Part shown: piece by piece, positions 34,026 to 40,533 of the stretch
Numbering within the stretch: position 1 is the first letter of the stretch
Layout of the letters: the number at the start of each line of letters is the position of its first letter
From: Acidimicrobiales bacterium
Lineage (GTDB): Bacteria > Actinomycetota > Acidimicrobiia > Acidimicrobiales > DATDAH01
Assembly: GCA_016794585.1 (NCBI GenBank)
Contig: JAEUJM010000032.1
Coordinates: 1-64,000 of the forward strand
DNA length: 64,000 nt
Direction of reading: 5' to 3'
The notes under the pieces: generated by a model
What the model was told of the DNA's origin: nothing
The model's database searches: none
The model's input: only the letters and a program-made list of their open reading frames with translations
Made by a program: the position numbers and the translations under genes

Positions 34026-34298
34026 CTAACGGCCGACCGTGAGGATGACGCCGAGCATGACCACGGCGATGCCGACCATCGCGACGTAGAGCCGGTTCTC
34101 CATTCGGGCGACCTCGGTTCGGAACTCGGCGATCTCGGTGCGCACCTCGGCAAGGCGCGCTGCGAGGTAGTCGCGGGTGATCAGCTCGTCACCTTCGCTG
34201 GCGGGGAACTGGTCGAGCAGGAGGTCTGCCTCCTCGGTGCCGATCGCCGGGGCGATCGCGGCGTGCAGGAAACGGCGCTGGCGGGTGGTCAAGGCCAC
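34026..34298 (-). CDS. Small coiled-coil membrane protein, paralogue A
   Basis: A 90-residue protein: MALTTRQRRFLHAAIAPAIG, LLLDQFPASEGDELITRDYL, a coiled-coil AEVRTEIAEFRTEVARMENR, and a C-terminal membrane helix (LYVAMVGIAVVMLGVILTVG). The layout resembles DUF1640-type small coiled-coil/anchor proteins, with the coil probably cytoplasmic. It is clearly paralogous to the 76-residue protein at 40217-40447 (same ends, shorter coil there). GTG start, 12 nt after the stop of the large membrane protein, so probably the same transcript. Function unknown. Confidence 0.8.
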   Translation of the reverse strand: MALTTRQRRFLHAAIAPAIGTEEADLLLDQFPASEGDELITRDYLAARLAEVRTEIAEFRTEVARMENRLYVAMVGIAVVMLGVILTVGR

Positions 34299-34372
34299 GG
34301 GGGGATCCCTTCATCTGTCGATGACGAAGGGGGAAGCGTCCGGAGCGTACCGCTCGCCCTCGGTGGGGGGAA
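34299..34372 (-). promoter_or_regulatory. Conserved upstream block of paralogue A (promoter-like plus hairpin over the ribosome site)
   Basis: Read on the minus strand: TTCCCC, 17 nt, TACGCT, then GACGCTTCCCCCTTC and a stem whose right arm GATGAAGG contains the Shine-Dalgarno GAAGG. The left arm CCTT-(CGT)-CATC pairs with it across a 3-nt bulge. The same order and spacing are found before paralogue B. Here the block also encodes the C-terminus (RYAPDASPFVIDR) of the upstream membrane protein, so conservation could be coding, regulatory, or both. Confidence 0.45.
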
Positions 34373-36194
34373 GGGTGGCGCCCCGGTCGAGGCGGCGCAG
34401 GCCCCAGGCGAGGGCGGCCACCCACCACAGGGCGATTGCCCCCAACAGGACGTAGGCACCGCGCTCCAGCCAGATGTTGTCGGTCCGCGCCTCGCGCTGG
34501 AGCACCTGCTTGTCGGGGAGGAAGGAGGCCGCGTCGCCGGAGGCGAGCTCGACGGCCGGCGCCGGGATGGCCTCGTCGGCGGGGAGGTACAGGGGCAGGG
34601 CCTGGAGGCTCGTGCCGGTGTGCAGGCGCACCATGGTCTTCCACGGGTCGGCCAGCGGCACGGGCCGGTCGGTGCGCCAGACGCCGTCGCCCATGGGCTC
34701 GAGGTCGGCCATGACGAGGCCGCCCTCGCCCCCGCCCGAGCCCTGCCACGCCACCACACCGAACCAGTTGGCGTCGTCGGCGCCGTCGGCAGCGGCGGGT
34801 GGCGAGAGCTCGACGGTGACGACCGCGGCGCGCTCGGCGAGCGGGCTGGCCACCTCGTCGTAGGTCACCACCGCCTCCCAGTCCCGGTGGACGGTCATGG
34901 GGAGGGGGAGGGCGAGGCAGACGAACGCGCCCACCCACGCCGCCGCCGCCCACCCGCGCGGCGTGGCCTGGCGGGGCAGGGACTCGGGCGCCAGTGCCCG
35001 GCCGGTGAGGCCGCCGAGGACGCCGCCCGCGGCGCCGGCGACCAGGGCGAGCAGCGGCGCCTCGGGCAGCAGGGCGGTGCCCCAGGGCAGGGGGAAGAAG
35101 ACGTGGGTCCACGCCCACTCCGCGGCCAGCCCGACCGTGGCGATGCCGAGGCCGGCGACGAGGCCCAAGGTGACCTGCCGCCGGCGGGGGATGACGAGTG
35201 CGACGGCTTCGACCACCAACGCCTCCACCAGGTAGAGGGGGAAGTGCATGGTCGAGCGGCCGAGGGGCTCGGTGATGGCCCACGACAGCGTGCCGTTGAC
35301 CACGAGGAAGAAGGCCACCGCGGCCAGCGCCGCGCCCCGTCCGGCGCGGATGCGCACCGCCACGAGGGCGATGGACGCGGCCAACACGATCATCACCGGG
35401 TGGAACAGCTGGCGGAACTGGGGGACGCCGAAGTCGAACTCGATCTGGAGGGTGGAGAGACCGATGAGGAAGCCGCCCCCGGCGAGGATGTCCCGACCCC
35501 GGTCGAGGGCGGCGTCGCGGCGGGCCTGGCGCCGTTGGGCGTCGGTGGGGTCCGCAGGGCGCGGCGCGCGGCACCGGGCGCCCTCGACCCCGAGGGCCCA
35601 CGCGGCGAGGGTGGCGAGCGAGGCGCCGCCGATCATTTGGATGTGGGTCGGCCCCCAGGCGGTGACGTCCTGGCCGAAGAGGCGGTGCCAGAGGTCGTCG
35701 GCGGGGAAGCCGGCGAGGGCGATCAGCCCACACAGGGCGAGCAGGATGCCGCCGACCGGGACGTGCCAGCCGGGGCGGAGCTCGACCGACGAGCGGGTCT
35801 CGCGGTCGCCGAGGATCAGGGCGAGCACCCCGGCGAACGCGATGCCGTCGAGGCCGATGATGATGAGCCAGTGGGCAGGGTTGGCGAACGCCCCCGGGTC
35901 CCGCCCCCGGTCGATGTGCCACGAGACGTCCCAGTAGTACCCGACCACGGCGACGAGCAGGCTGACGCCGGTGATGGCGCCGGGCAGCGCCGCCCACGCA
36001 GGCAGGCCGGTGCGGTGCTCGACCTCGTGCGCGAGGGGGGCGAGCACCCGGCGTCGGCGATGGGCGACGCCGAGGACGACCACGACCGCGATGGCGAGGA
36101 AGCCGACCGCGGTGGCCGCGGCGATCTCGGAGAGCGCGCTGCCGCCCGCAGGCGCGTCCTGGGCGAGGAGGGGGGTGAACAGGGCGGTGGGCAT
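34311..36194 (-). CDS. Large polytopic membrane protein with an exported C-terminal domain
   Basis: About 627 residues from MPTALFTPLLAQDAPAG; the ATG at 36194 has GGGAG 6 nt upstream. Roughly 12 hydrophobic helices occupy residues 30-460, with charged loops such as YYWDVSWHIDRGRDPG and AWGPTHIQMIGGASLA, whose His and Trp residues are conserved-looking. Residues 465-575 form a soluble beta-rich domain (RAAVVTVELSPP, DGVWRTDRPVPLADPWKTMV) similar in pattern to FixH/YtkA-like exported domains, then one more helix and a short tail. A link to copper or cytochrome-oxidase assembly is possible but unproven. I do not recognise the family. Confidence 0.75.
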   Translation of the reverse strand: MPTALFTPLLAQDAPAGGSALSEIAAATAVGFLAIAVVVVLGVAHRRRRVLAPLAHEVEHRTGLPAWAALPGAITGVSLLVAVVGYYWDVSWHIDRGRDPGAFANPAHWLIIIGLDGIAFAGVLALILGDRETRSSVELRPGWHVPVGGILLALCGLIALAGFPADDLWHRLFGQDVTAWGPTHIQMIGGASLATLAAWALGVEGARCRAPRPADPTDAQRRQARRDAALDRGRDILAGGGFLIGLSTLQIEFDFGVPQFRQLFHPVMIVLAASIALVAVRIRAGRGAALAAVAFFLVVNGTLSWAITEPLGRSTMHFPLYLVEALVVEAVALVIPRRRQVTLGLVAGLGIATVGLAAEWAWTHVFFPLPWGTALLPEAPLLALVAGAAGGVLGGLTGRALAPESLPRQATPRGWAAAAWVGAFVCLALPLPMTVHRDWEAVVTYDEVASPLAERAAVVTVELSPPAAADGADDANWFGVVAWQGSGGGEGGLVMADLEPMGDGVWRTDRPVPLADPWKTMVRLHTGTSLQALPLYLPADEAIPAPAVELASGDAASFLPDKQVLQREARTDNIWLERGAYVLLGAIALWWVAALAWGLRRLDRGATLPPTEGERYAPDASPFVIDR

Positions 36195-36219
36195 GGGTGC
36201 TCCCGGGTGGGGCCGACCG

Positions 36220-37023
36220 TCAGAACGGGCGGCGGCGGGTGAGGGCCTCTTGCAGGGGGACGGGGGCGAGGCGCGAGAGCCACCAGGCCAGGTGCGACTC
36301 CCACCCGACGGGCACCACGGCCTGGTCTCGCTCGGCGGCCCGGACGATGGCGGCGGCGACCGCCTCGGGACGGTGGCCGCGTCGGAACACGGTGGCGGCC
36401 CGCTGACGGTCGTCCTCACCGTTCGGGGCCGTGAAGCGGGTGCGCTCGATGATGCCGGTGTCGATGACCCCGGGGCAGACGGCGGACACGCCGACGCCGG
36501 CCGCATGCCAGTCCGCCCGCAGGCTCCGCGACAACGCGAGCACGGCAGCCTTGGTGGTGACGTACGCGGACTCGGTGGCGGTCGGCGTGTACCCGAGCCC
36601 CGAGGAGACGTTGACGACCTGGCCGTGGCCCGCCTCGACCATGGGGAGGCCGAAGGCGTGGCAGCAGTTGAGGACGCCGCCGACGTTGATGGACAGGATC
36701 CAGTCCCAGTCCTCGAGGGAGGTGTCGGCGAAGGGGCCGCTCATGCCGACGCCGGCGTTGTTGACGAGCAGGTCGAGGGGGCGCTCGAGCGTGGCCGCCG
36801 CCGCGAACACGGCGTCGCGGTCGGCCACGTCGACCTCGAGGGCCAGCGCGCTGCCGCCCGCCTCCTCGACCGCGGCAGCCGTCTTCTGGGCGGCGGCGAG
36901 GTCGATGTCGGCGCAGTGCACGAGGGCGCGGCGCTCGGCCAGGGCGAGGGCCGTGGCCCGCCCGATGCCGTGGCCGGCGCCGGTGACGAGGGCGTGGGCG
37001 CCGTCGACCGCGATGCCGCCCAT
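36220..37023 (-). CDS. Short-chain dehydrogenase/reductase
   Basis: A 267-residue classical SDR. Cofactor motif TGAGHGIG near residue 14, NNAG in LLVNNAGVGM, and the catalytic Ser and YVTTK (Tyr-x-x-x-Lys) in VVNVSSGLGYTPTATESAYV. ALEVDVADRD suggests an Asp/Val pocket for the adenine. It is coupled to the upstream Baeyer-Villiger monooxygenase by an ATGA overlap, so the pair probably converts an alcohol to a ketone and then to an ester or lactone. A C-terminal amphipathic segment (ESHLAWWLSRLAPVPLQEAL) may touch membranes. Confidence 0.92.
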   Translation of the reverse strand: MGGIAVDGAHALVTGAGHGIGRATALALAERRALVHCADIDLAAAQKTAAAVEEAGGSALALEVDVADRDAVFAAAATLERPLDLLVNNAGVGMSGPFADTSLEDWDWILSINVGGVLNCCHAFGLPMVEAGHGQVVNVSSGLGYTPTATESAYVTTKAAVLALSRSLRADWHAAGVGVSAVCPGVIDTGIIERTRFTAPNGEDDRQRAATVFRRGHRPEAVAAAIVRAAERDQAVVPVGWESHLAWWLSRLAPVPLQEALTRRRPF

Positions 37024-38573
37024 CAGGCCGTCGCCTCCGCACTGGTGGTGCCCACAGCAGGCGCCGGCACGGCGGGAGGTGGCGCGGGGAACGGGAGGGT
37101 GCGGTAGTTCTCAGGGTCGAAGCGGCGGGTGAGGCGGCGGAAGCGGAAGGTGAAGTCGGGCCACAGCGTCGGGTTGCGCCCGTTCTGGTGGAGGTACCAG
37201 CTCGAGCAGCCCCCCGAGTTCCAGACCGACGGCGCCAACTTGGCCTGGAGCTCTTCGTCCCAGCGGTCGGCGACCTCGGGCCGCAGCTCGACCGCGGCGG
37301 CGCCGGTGGCCTCGAGGTGCCGGACGGCGCCCAGCACGTAGGGCAGCTGCGACTCGATCATGTAGACGAGCGACGTGTGGCCGATGCCGGTGTTGGGCCC
37401 GGACAGCAGGAAGAGGTTGGGGAAGCCGGGCACGGTGGTGCCGAGGTAGGCCCGGGGGCCGGTGGCACCCCAGGTCTCGGCCAGGGTGCGGCCGTCGGCG
37501 CCCCGCACACGGGCGGCCATCGGGGCGTCGGTGATGCGGAACCCCGTGGCGAACACGAGGGTGTCCACCTTGTGCTTCACCCCGTCGTCGGTGACGATGC
37601 CCCCAGGCGTCACCTCGACGATCGGAGCGGTGACGAGGTCGACGTTGTCGGCGGTGAGGGCGGGGTAGAACTCGTTCGAGCGGAGCAGGCGCTTGCAGCC
37701 GGGGGCGAAGCGGGGGGTGAGGCGGCGGCGCAGCTCGGGGTCGGCCACCTGCTGGCGCAGGTGGGCCGTGGCCAGGCGCTGGATCGGCCGCAGGAGGCGG
37801 GGGTTCTTGGCCATCCCGAAAACCAGAAGCTCGTTCATCAGGTAGATCCGGGCCCGGCGCAGCTTCTGGGCGATCGGGAACCGCCGGTAGAGGCGTCGCT
37901 CCCACGGGTGCACGGCCCGGTCGGTGTGGGGGACCACCCAGCCCGGGGTGCGCTGGAACACGCTCAGGTGGGCGGCCGTGCGCTGGAGATGGGGGACGAG
38001 CTGGACGGCCGAGGCGCCGGTGCCGATGACGGCCACCCGCCCGGTGAGGTCGAGGGCCTGGCCCTCCCCGTTGGTGTCGGGCCACGCCGCCGAGTGCAGG
38101 GTGGTGCCCTCGAACGTGTCGAGGCCGGCCAGGTCGGGGTAGGCCGGCTCGCTGAGCCCGCCGTGGGCGCTGACCAGCACCTCGGCCTCGTAGGGGCCGT
38201 GGTCGGTGGCGATGCGCCAGAGGGCGGCGTCGGCGTCCCACGCCGCGTCGAGCACGGTGTGGCGGAGGCGCAGGTGGGGGCGCAGGCCGAAGTCGTCGGC
38301 GCAGCGGCGCAGGTAGGCCTGGATCTCGGGCTGGGTGGAGTAGGTGCGGCTCCAGTCCGGGTTGGGCGCGAAGGAGAAGGAGTAGAGGTCGGAGGCGACG
38401 TCGCACTGGCAGCCGGGGTAGCGGTTGTCCCGCCAGGTGCCGCCGACGTCGTCCCCCCGCTCGAGGAGTACGAAGTCTTCGATGCCCTCGGCGCGCAGCT
38501 TGGCGCCGAGGCCGAGGCCGGCGAAGCCGGCGCCGATGACCACGATCCGGTGGCGGGCGGCGTCCTGATGCAT
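37023..38573 (-). CDS. Flavin-containing Baeyer-Villiger monooxygenase
   Basis: About 516 residues from MHQDAARHRIVVIGAGFAGL. Two Rossmann motifs are seen (GAGFAGLGLG for FAD and VIGTGASAVQL for NADPH), and between them the Baeyer-Villiger fingerprint FxGxxxHxxxW as FEGTTLHSAAW. GDDVGGTWRDNRYPGCQCDV is the FAD-linked loop. The start at 38573 is chosen because a TTGACT / CAAGAT promoter places transcription at that ATG; the frame is open upstream to a TTG. It is divergent from a MerR regulator and coupled to an SDR. The substrate is likely a ketone, steroid or cyclic. Confidence 0.92.
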   Translation of the reverse strand: MHQDAARHRIVVIGAGFAGLGLGAKLRAEGIEDFVLLERGDDVGGTWRDNRYPGCQCDVASDLYSFSFAPNPDWSRTYSTQPEIQAYLRRCADDFGLRPHLRLRHTVLDAAWDADAALWRIATDHGPYEAEVLVSAHGGLSEPAYPDLAGLDTFEGTTLHSAAWPDTNGEGQALDLTGRVAVIGTGASAVQLVPHLQRTAAHLSVFQRTPGWVVPHTDRAVHPWERRLYRRFPIAQKLRRARIYLMNELLVFGMAKNPRLLRPIQRLATAHLRQQVADPELRRRLTPRFAPGCKRLLRSNEFYPALTADNVDLVTAPIVEVTPGGIVTDDGVKHKVDTLVFATGFRITDAPMAARVRGADGRTLAETWGATGPRAYLGTTVPGFPNLFLLSGPNTGIGHTSLVYMIESQLPYVLGAVRHLEATGAAAVELRPEVADRWDEELQAKLAPSVWNSGGCSSWYLHQNGRNPTLWPDFTFRFRRLTRRFDPENYRTLPFPAPPPAVPAPAVGTTSAEATA

Positions 38574-38579
38574 GGGACT

Positions 38580-38612
38580 GATCTTGACATCAGACACTGG
38601 TACAGTCAAGAC
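38580..38612. promoter_or_regulatory. MerR / monooxygenase divergent promoter with 28-bp inverted repeat
   Basis: CTTGAC (38583-38588) and GTCAAG (38605-38610) face each other over 16 nt. The left arm starts the plus-strand -35 TTGACA of the MerR gene; the right arm is the minus-strand -35 TTGACT of the monooxygenase, followed by 17 nt, CAAGAT and 7 nt to the ATG. The inner GACACTGGTACAGTC is a further imperfect dyad. A MerR dimer bound here could switch both promoters. Confidence 0.62.
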
Positions 38613-38665
38613 TGTCGTCAGTGATCGCTGTCACAACGGGCGGTCGGGATGGGAGGATGGGCGGC

Positions 38666-39421
38666 ATGGCCGAGTACCGGGTCGACGACCTCGCCAGAGC
38701 GGCGGGCACCACCGTCCGCAACGTGCGGGCCTACCAGGACCGGGGCCTGCTGCCGCCGCCCCGCCGTGAGGGCCGGGTGGCGCTGTATGACGACGGCCAC
38801 CTCGCCCGCCTGCGCACCATCGCCGAGCTGCTCGGGCGGGGGTACAGCCTCGCCAACATCGCCGAGCTGCTCCAGGGCTGGGCCGAGGGCCAGGACGTGG
38901 CCGAGCTCGTCGGCCTCGAGGTCGCGGTCACCGGGCCGTGGTCCGACGAGGTGCCCGAGCACTTCACCGCCGAGGAGCTGGCGGCGCTGTTCCCGGCGGC
39001 GCCCGACACCGAGGTGGGCACGATGTTCGACGAGGCCCTCGAGCTCGGCGTGATCGCCGTCGACGGCGACCGGTTCCTCGTGCACAGCCCCCGTGAGCTG
39101 CGGGCCGCCGCAGAGCTCGTGGCCGCCGGGATCCCCCTCGCCGCGGTCCTCTCGGCCGGTCGGGCGCTGCGGGGTGAGATCGACCGGGTGGCCGAGCGGT
39201 TCGTCACCCTGGTCACGACGCACCTGTTCGACCCGCTCGGCGACGTGGTCCCGCCCGAGGACGTGCCCCGCCTCGCCGCCGCGGTGCAGCGCCTGCGGCC
39301 CTTGGGCCAACGCGTCGTCGACGCCGAGTTGGCCCGGGCGATGGAGCGCCACGCCAAGGCCCAGCTCGGCGACCGCCTCGAGCGCGTGCTCGACCAGTCC
39401 GCCCTCGACGAGGCCGGTTAG
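38666..39421 (+). CDS. MerR-family transcriptional regulator
   Basis: A 251-residue regulator starting MAEYRVDDLARAAGTTVRNV, with RAYQDRGLLPPPRREGRVAL and HLARLRTIAELLGRGYSLAN, the complete MerR winged helix. A long C-terminal effector domain follows (TEVGTMFDEALELGVIAVDG, RALRGEIDRVAERFVTLVTT) without the cysteines of metal sensors, so an organic ligand is likely. GGAGG lies 9 nt upstream of the ATG. It is divergent from the monooxygenase/SDR operon, its likely target, and its stop overlaps the convergent VOC gene by 4 nt. Confidence 0.92.
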   Translation: MAEYRVDDLARAAGTTVRNVRAYQDRGLLPPPRREGRVALYDDGHLARLRTIAELLGRGYSLANIAELLQGWAEGQDVAELVGLEVAVTGPWSDEVPEHFTAEELAALFPAAPDTEVGTMFDEALELGVIAVDGDRFLVHSPRELRAAAELVAAGIPLAAVLSAGRALRGEIDRVAERFVTLVTTHLFDPLGDVVPPEDVPRLAAAVQRLRPLGQRVVDAELARAMERHAKAQLGDRLERVLDQSALDEAG

Positions 39422-40182
39422 GCGGAGGGCAGGGCGATGACGGCGAAGGCGGCGCCCTGCGGATCGGCGAGGACGGCGAGGCGGCCAGCGGGCGTGTCCA
39501 TGCCCTCGACCATGGCCATCGCGCCCAGCTCCTTGGCCTTGACGACCGTGGCGTCGGTGTCCGTCACCGCGAAGTAGACGAGCCAGTAGGCCGGCACCTC
39601 GGCGGGCACCATCGGCGGCATGGCCATCATCCCGGCGATGCTCTCGCCTCCGAGCTGCCACTCGCTGTACTCCATCGGGCCGGCACTGGTGTGCACGCCC
39701 CAGTCGAACACCTGCGGGTAGAAGGCCTTGGCCGCCTCGGGGTCGCGGGTGTTGAGCTCGCTCCAGCAGAAGGTGCCGGGCTCGTTCACCACCTCGCAGC
39801 CGATCGTCGCCCCGGGCTGCCAGCCAGAGAAGAAGGCGCCCTCGGTGTCCTGGAAGACCGCCATGCGGCCGGCCTCCATGACGTCCATCGGGGGGACGAC
39901 CACGGTGCCGCCGGCGGCGGTGACCTTGGCGGCGGTCTCGTCGACGTCGGCCACGCTCACGTAGTGGGACCAGAACGGCGGGCCCGGGCTCTGCTGCGGT
40001 CCCACGCCGGCGATGAGCTTGCCGGCGGCGTCGGTGAAGAAGCCGTAGCCGCCGGCGTCCGGGCCGGCGCTCACGAGGGTCCAGCCGAACAGCGCGGAGT
40101 AGAAGGCCGCCGCGGCGTCGACGTCGGTTCCGATGTCGATCCAGGCGGGGGTTCCGGGGGCGTAGCTGGTGCGTTCGGGCAT
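39418..40182 (-). CDS. Two-domain VOC (glyoxalase/bleomycin-resistance fold) protein
   Basis: A 254-residue protein made of two VOC modules: PAWIDIGTDVDAAAAFYSAL, FGWTLV in the first and FCWSELNTRDPEAAKAFYPQ, VFDW in the second. MAVFQDTEGAFFSGWQP and LADPQGAAFAVIAL end each module with the typical D-P/T-x-G-A-x-F segment. Such proteins (CFP30B-like) bind or isomerise small molecules at a metal centre. GAGGAG precedes the ATG. It is convergent with the MerR gene. Confidence 0.88.
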   Translation of the reverse strand: MPERTSYAPGTPAWIDIGTDVDAAAAFYSALFGWTLVSAGPDAGGYGFFTDAAGKLIAGVGPQQSPGPPFWSHYVSVADVDETAAKVTAAGGTVVVPPMDVMEAGRMAVFQDTEGAFFSGWQPGATIGCEVVNEPGTFCWSELNTRDPEAAKAFYPQVFDWGVHTSAGPMEYSEWQLGGESIAGMMAMPPMVPAEVPAYWLVYFAVTDTDATVVKAKELGAMAMVEGMDTPAGRLAVLADPQGAAFAVIALPSA

Positions 40183-40216
40183 GAGGTGCTCCTCGGGTTC
40201 GTGTGTGGCGCGCCGG

Positions 40217-40447
40217 TCAGCGGCCGACGGCGAGGACGATGCCGATGGCCACGGTGGCGATGCCCATCATGGCGACGTAGAGGCGGTTCTCGAGGCGAGC
40301 GATGGCGACGCTGAGGTGGTCGTTGGTGACGAGCTCGGCGCCCTCGCTGGCGGGGAACTGGTCGAGCAAGATCGCAGCCTCCTCGGCGCCGATGACGGGC
40401 GCGATCGCCTGGTACAGGGTGGTGCGCTGTCGGGTGGTGAGGGCCAT
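40217..40447 (-). CDS. Small coiled-coil membrane protein, paralogue B
   Basis: A 76-residue protein, MALTTRQRTTLYQAIAPVIG, ILLDQFPASEGAELVTNDHL, a short coil SVAIARLENR and a C-terminal helix LYVAMMGIATVAIGIVLAVG. It matches paralogue A at 34026-34298 almost end to end, minus 14 residues of coiled coil. GAAGG lies about 10 nt upstream of the ATG inside a hairpin arm. Unlike A, its upstream neighbour is an unrelated monooxygenase, and a remnant of A's neighbour remains between them. Confidence 0.8.
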   Translation of the reverse strand: MALTTRQRTTLYQAIAPVIGAEEAAILLDQFPASEGAELVTNDHLSVAIARLENRLYVAMMGIATVAIGIVLAVGR

Positions 40448-40532
40448 GGGGGGTGTCCTTCATCGACGGGAGATGAAGGGGGAAGCCGTCGAATCGTACC
40501 CCTCGATGGCAGCCGGCGGAAGGGGCGCCGGC
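40448..40532 (-). pseudogene. C-terminal remnant of a membrane-protein gene / conserved leader of paralogue B
   Basis: On the minus strand this gap reads LPPAAIEGYDSTASPFISRR then TGA at 40460. It aligns with the end of the membrane protein before paralogue A (LPPTEGERYAPDASPFVIDR). The rest of that gene is absent. The same DNA also shows TTCCGC, 17 nt, TACGAT (40493-40498), and a perfect 8-bp stem CCTTCATC / GATGAAGG (40457-40479) whose right arm holds the Shine-Dalgarno of paralogue B. A decayed duplicate kept for its promoter and leader is the simplest reading. Confidence 0.5.
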
Positions 40533-40533
40533 T

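Noticed and set aside
34299..34372. Reading the conserved block before paralogue A purely as a regulatory leader
   Set aside because: The block is also the coding end of the upstream gene and its similarity to the B leader extends at the protein level, so a purely regulatory claim is not justified; both readings are recorded.
33963..36242. A 759-residue plus-strand frame
   Set aside because: Antisense to the large membrane protein and paralogue A; highly charged Gly/Glu-rich translation typical of a shadow frame in GC-rich DNA.
37188..38624. A 478-residue plus-strand frame over the monooxygenase
   Set aside because: Shadow of the BVMO gene; no domain recognisable.
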